Positions 23,914 through 26,325 of a stretch of 26,325 nucleotides of DNA are shown here, in pieces. Within the stretch, counting starts at the first letter, position 1. The number at the start of each line of letters is the position of its first letter. Made by a program: the position numbers and the translations under genes. This DNA comes from Planctomycetota bacterium (GTDB lineage Bacteria; Planctomycetota; GCA-002687715; DRQF01): assembly GCA_024275615.1 (NCBI GenBank), contig JAJRYU010000338.1, positions 1 to 26,325 of the forward strand, in the 5' to 3' direction. Under the pieces are notes generated by a model. The model was not told the origin of the DNA and ran no database searches. It saw nothing but the letters and a program-made list of their open reading frames with translations.

Positions 23914-24882
23914 TTGACCATCAGAATCCTCAAGCAGGACGAATACGACCGAAGCGCTATAGCTGACCTCGTCGCTGACCTTCGGCGCCTCCCTCATGAC
24001 GAGCTTCCCGGTCTCCCCAAGAATCTTGTCGCCAAGGCGCTGAGAGATCGCCTCGAAAGTGACTGCCTTACCGAGAGGAACCACGTTTGGATCGGTCGAG
24101 AAGACCGACGAATCACAGGCATCGCTGTTCTACGACCTTTGCCGTGGGATAGCGAAATACTCGGCACACAATGTGCGACTCTCGATTTGCATCTTCCAGA
24201 GTGCGACCAACCTTCCCGAAAAGCCACAGCTTCGCTCTTGATTCATCAAGCCCTGCTTCGATGTCGTATGGAAGATACCCGTTTCCTTTCGACAAAGATC
24301 GGCAGTGACCAGTTCGCTCAAATCCATGCTTTAGAAGATTCCGGGTTTCGTCTCATGGATGCGGAGATGGTTCTTCGGCACTTTGGCCCGTCGCCAAAGC
24401 CAGCCGACATCCCCGGCATAGGATTCGAAATCAAAAGCGATGAAGAAGTGGAAGCCCTGGTCACGATGGGCAAGCTCTTTCGTATGAGCCGATTCTTCGC
24501 CGACCCGAGAATCGGCGCAGAAAGAGCCGAAAACCTGTGGCAAGCTAGCGTCAAGGGGAGTTGTGGTGGCCATGCCGACAGCTTCATGGTGGCGATGGAA
24601 TCGACTACGCCGCTGGCTTTTGCCACGTTTATGGATGACATGGATTTTCATGGCTTGGCTGGCCCGTCTTCCCGTTCCTTTTTCCATGTTGGTGTTGCCG
24701 CATCGGCCCAGGGACGAGGGCTTGGTACAGCACTCATTCAAAATGCAATCGCCCAAAGCCAGGGATTCGACCACCTCCTAGTTGAAACCCAATCACGCAA
24801 CTCCGGGGCTTTGGCGCTCTACCAAAAATGCGGATTCAGAATTATCTCATCGCGATTTGCGTTCCACTTGTGGCTGGACTAA
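23914..24882 (+). CDS. WecD-like GNAT N-acetyltransferase
   Basis: A 322-residue GNAT protein. The C-terminal half has the acetyl-CoA loop QGRGLG (266-271) in VGVAASAQGRGLGTALI, followed by NSGALALYQKCGFRI, which is typical of GNAT motif B. The N-terminal half contains LPWDSEILGTQCATLDL, close to the WDS-x-x-[FL]G signature of WecD/RffC-type sugar N-acetyltransferases, and looks like a degenerate first GNAT lobe (LEDSGFRLMDAEMVL). The start is TTG at 23914, with GGAG at 23902-23905. It fits the role of PseH, LegH or SpsD, acetylating the amino group made by the DegT aminotransferase. It ends 79 bases before the next gene. Confidence 0.85.
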   Translation: MTIRILKQDEYDRSAIADLVADLRRLPHDELPGLPKNLVAKALRDRLESDCLTERNHVWIGREDRRITGIAVLRPLPWDSEILGTQCATLDLHLPECDQPSRKATASLLIHQALLRCRMEDTRFLSTKIGSDQFAQIHALEDSGFRLMDAEMVLRHFGPSPKPADIPGIGFEIKSDEEVEALVTMGKLFRMSRFFADPRIGAERAENLWQASVKGSCGGHADSFMVAMESTTPLAFATFMDDMDFHGLAGPSSRSFFHVGVAASAQGRGLGTALIQNAIAQSQGFDHLLVETQSRNSGALALYQKCGFRIISSRFAFHLWLD

Positions 24883-24961
24883 TTCTCCGATGAGTACGCT
24901 CAACGAGAACGCTGGCACACAGGTTGCTGTGACCGTGTGTAGACACGAAAGGAACATGAAA

Positions 24962-25297
24962 ATGCCTTATCGCCCACAAATCACTTGGAAAGAAGTGAGC
25001 CCCCGTCAAAGTGTCGTTGATGAGATTGAATTGGCAGCGGAGAAAATGCGAACTCGTTTTGGTGATCCAACAAGTTTTCGCGTCGTTGTTTCCAAAGCAC
25101 AAAAACCACACCCGGACGAGCAACATCTCGACTTGAAACTCGAAATGCACCTCAAGGGAGTGGACTTCATCGTCACTCAAGACACACGAGGTCGGGATCA
25201 AGCAGCCACGTCCGAGGGTGCGATTCGCCATGCCTTCGACGTTCTCAGGCAGCAAGTTCAAGAGAACCTTGAGAAGCGACGCCATAGTGAACGCTAG
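24962..25297 (+). CDS. HPF/RaiA-like ribosome-associated protein (short form)
   Basis: A 111-residue basic protein that resembles the hibernation-promoting factor/RaiA fold: ITWKEVSPRQSVVDEIELAAEKM as the first strand and helix, SFRVVVSKAQKP, LDLKLEMHLKGVDFIV, then an acidic-to-basic helix AIRHAFDVLRQQVQENLEKRR. These proteins bind the 30S decoding region and silence ribosomes in stationary phase. It lacks the C-terminal dimerisation domain of long HPF. I choose the ATG at 24962, with AAAGGA about 8 bases upstream; the codon at 24956 is too close to that site, and starts at 24890 or earlier add unlike sequence. Similarity is recognisable but modest. The product may act outside the sugar pathway, being separated from it by 79 bases. 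Confidence 0.6.
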   Translation: MPYRPQITWKEVSPRQSVVDEIELAAEKMRTRFGDPTSFRVVVSKAQKPHPDEQHLDLKLEMHLKGVDFIVTQDTRGRDQAATSEGAIRHAFDVLRQQVQENLEKRRHSER

Positions 25298-25309
25298 GCG
25301 CTTGGCGTT
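25290..25309 (+). terminator. Possible weak terminator overlapping the HPF-like stop codon
   Basis: AACGCTAG (25290-25297) can pair with CTTGGCGTT-type bases ending at 25309 around a GCGC loop, eight pairs including two wobbles, followed by only four Ts (25308-25311). It includes the stop codon. The short T-run and wobbles make it a weak candidate. The next 220 bases to the CBS gene show no gene and no convincing promoter. Confidence 0.3.
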
Positions 25310-25531
25310 TTGGAAGTAATCTGGTGAAATTTTCGCACCTAAGATGTCCAGGGTCGGAAGATACCCCAGTTCTTTACTTGCAATGCAGCCAGAAATAGTC
25401 TCAAGGGTCGTTCTGAGGCACTTTCCATTGGCAGGCCCTTTGCTAAGGAAGGTATGGTCCGCGCGGAAAAAATTGGTTGTGAGCACCCTTCTTCACCGCC
25501 AAACGAACCCGCGACTGATTGGAGCAGACAG

Positions 25532-26032
25532 ATGACTGGTGAAACTGAGAACATCGAAGGCGCTTGGCTGAACCTCACGGCTAGAGACATGATGCAAACA
25601 GGTATGGTCACGGTCCCCATGGACGCAACGGCGACTGAGATCGAACGCACGCTGGTCGAAAACAAGATCTCCGGAGTCCCTGTCCACGACAATGCCGACA
25701 AGATCGTTGGCATCATTTCGTGGCGGGATGTCATGGAGTACTTTGCTGAGAATCACTCCGACGATCCAAGGAACCCCCACGCGTTCTATCGATTCGTCGA
25801 CGTGGAGACTCAAGAGCTCGGCTACGAAATTGAAATCCCACTGGACGAAACCGTAGTTGCACGCGACGTCATGAGTACCGACCTCCTCACAGCACCAGCA
25901 ACCTCCAATCTCCAAGAAGTAGCGAAACTGATGACCGAGCGCGGCGTCCACCGTGTTCTTATCACCGACCCATTTGGGGACATCATCGGCATCTTGAGTA
26001 CATTAGACATCCTCCGATCCTTGGCTCGTTAG
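25532..26032 (+). CDS. Two-CBS-domain protein
   Basis: A 166-residue soluble protein made of a pair of CBS domains (Bateman module), which usually bind adenosyl nucleotides and act as energy or redox sensors for partner proteins. CBS1 spans about residues 15-72: ARDMMQTGMVTVPMDATATE, ISGVPVHDNADKIVGIISWRDVMEY. CBS2 spans about 112-164: ARDVMSTDLLTAPATSNLQE, VHRVLITDPFGDIIGILSTLDILRSL. A 40-residue acidic linker separates them. The start at 25532 has GGAG (25521-25524) 7 bases upstream; the in-frame ATG at 25454 is preceded by AAGGA at poor spacing and adds 26 low-complexity residues. No fused output domain is present, so the partner is unknown. A clear terminator follows. Confidence 0.88.
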   Translation: MTGETENIEGAWLNLTARDMMQTGMVTVPMDATATEIERTLVENKISGVPVHDNADKIVGIISWRDVMEYFAENHSDDPRNPHAFYRFVDVETQELGYEIEIPLDETVVARDVMSTDLLTAPATSNLQEVAKLMTERGVHRVLITDPFGDIIGILSTLDILRSLAR

Positions 26033-26072
26033 GCTTCGTTCCTCCAGACGCACATCCGCGAAGCCTGACCGG

Positions 26073-26120
26073 AATCCTCGGCGCCGAGAAGCATATCCTG
26101 CTTGGCACCGAGGATTTTTT
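26073..26120 (+). terminator. Rho-independent terminator after the CBS gene
   Basis: The outer stem pairs ATCCTCGGCGCC (26074-26085) with GGCACCGAGGAT (26104-26115) with a single mismatch. An inner stem AAGCA/TGCTT (26089-26093, 26099-26103) closes on a TATCC loop. Six Ts follow (26115-26120). It lies 41 bases past the CBS stop and should end the plus-strand transcripts. Confidence 0.85.
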
Positions 26121-26325
26121 CATGCGAAATCCACACGTCAAACCAGCGGTTCCTGAAATGAAATAAAGTAAGCGCAGTCTTTTCAATCAACCCAAAGAAA
26201 AGTTTTCGCGCAAAGAACACTTGCCAAGAGGCCCCGAGCAGACAACACTCCACGTGCATGTCGAGGCCGTTTGATTGCATGTATGTCATTTCGGAACCAC
26301 GACTTTTGTCATTTGAGTGGCGCCG
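26121..26325. other. Non-coding tail of the window, nothing recognised
   Basis: No supported gene, RNA or repeat is seen in these 205 bases. A minus-strand open frame crosses them (to 26289) but runs through the terminator and resembles no known protein. The region may hold the promoter of a gene beyond the right edge. Confidence 0.5.

Noticed and set aside
26029..26289. Minus-strand open frame of 86 codons at the right end
   Set aside because: It runs through the strong terminator stem at 26073-26116, has a composition unlike the neighbours and matches no family I know.
1..26325. Defence system, mobile element, CRISPR array or tRNA
   Set aside because: No transposase, integrase, nuclease, toxin-antitoxin pair, repeat-spacer pattern or cloverleaf was found on either strand by reading.

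Overview
The window looks like a stretch of chromosome from a Gram-negative-type bacterium. It carries a predicted lipoprotein, a WbqC-family protein of the kind found in O-antigen loci, and several large surface-glycan glycosyltransferases. Base composition and gene style are fairly even throughout. I see no insertion sequence, phage gene, tRNA, rRNA or CRISPR array. The phylum cannot be fixed from the sequence; a planctomycete-like or deltaproteobacterium-like lineage is only a guess.

Layout. Positions 1-765 hold the 3' part of a sulfotransferase, followed by a nitroreductase (801-1436). Next come three tightly packed genes: a two-subunit version of AtuA (1533-2906 and 2908-3240) and a phosphate acetyltransferase (3240-4193). 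A 120-base gap with a long bulged inverted repeat leads to a phosphate-type solute-binding lipoprotein (4314-5324), whose stop overlaps the start of a membrane hybrid histidine kinase with two receiver domains (5321-7720). glyA lies on the minus strand (7756-9069).

From 9235 to 24882 almost everything concerns a surface glycan. A 1004-residue protein with tandem GT4 glycosyltransferase units (9235-12249) converges on a three-part zinc-ribbon/glycosyltransferase fusion (12295-14241). The minus strand then reads, in transcription order from 20130 down: PIG-L deacetylase, radical SAM/SPASM enzyme, NeuB-family synthase, SpsF-type cytidylyltransferase, PseG/SpsG-type protein, NAD-dependent SDR epimerase, and the fusion glycosyltransferase. 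Divergently, from 20320 up, come a DegT aminotransferase, a NodU/TobZ carbamoyltransferase, a WbqC protein and a WecD-like GNAT acetyltransferase, closely spaced or overlapping. A HPF/RaiA-like protein (24962-25297) and a two-CBS-domain protein (25532-26032) follow. A good Rho-independent terminator at 26073-26120 closes the block.

How the genes fit together. Aminotransferase + GNAT + PseG/SpsG + NeuB/SpsE + SpsF is the same functional set as spsC-D-E-F-G of Bacillus spore-crust synthesis and the core of the pseudaminic/legionaminic acid pathways. My reading is that the two divergent operons make and CMP-activate a nonulosonic acid-like sugar and then decorate and transfer it. A radical SAM/SPASM enzyme, a deacetylase, a carbamoyltransferase and a WbqC protein are embedded in this core and are not part of the textbook pathway. 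This variant is the best candidate for an undescribed system here. No recognisable 4,6-dehydratase for the first step is in the window.
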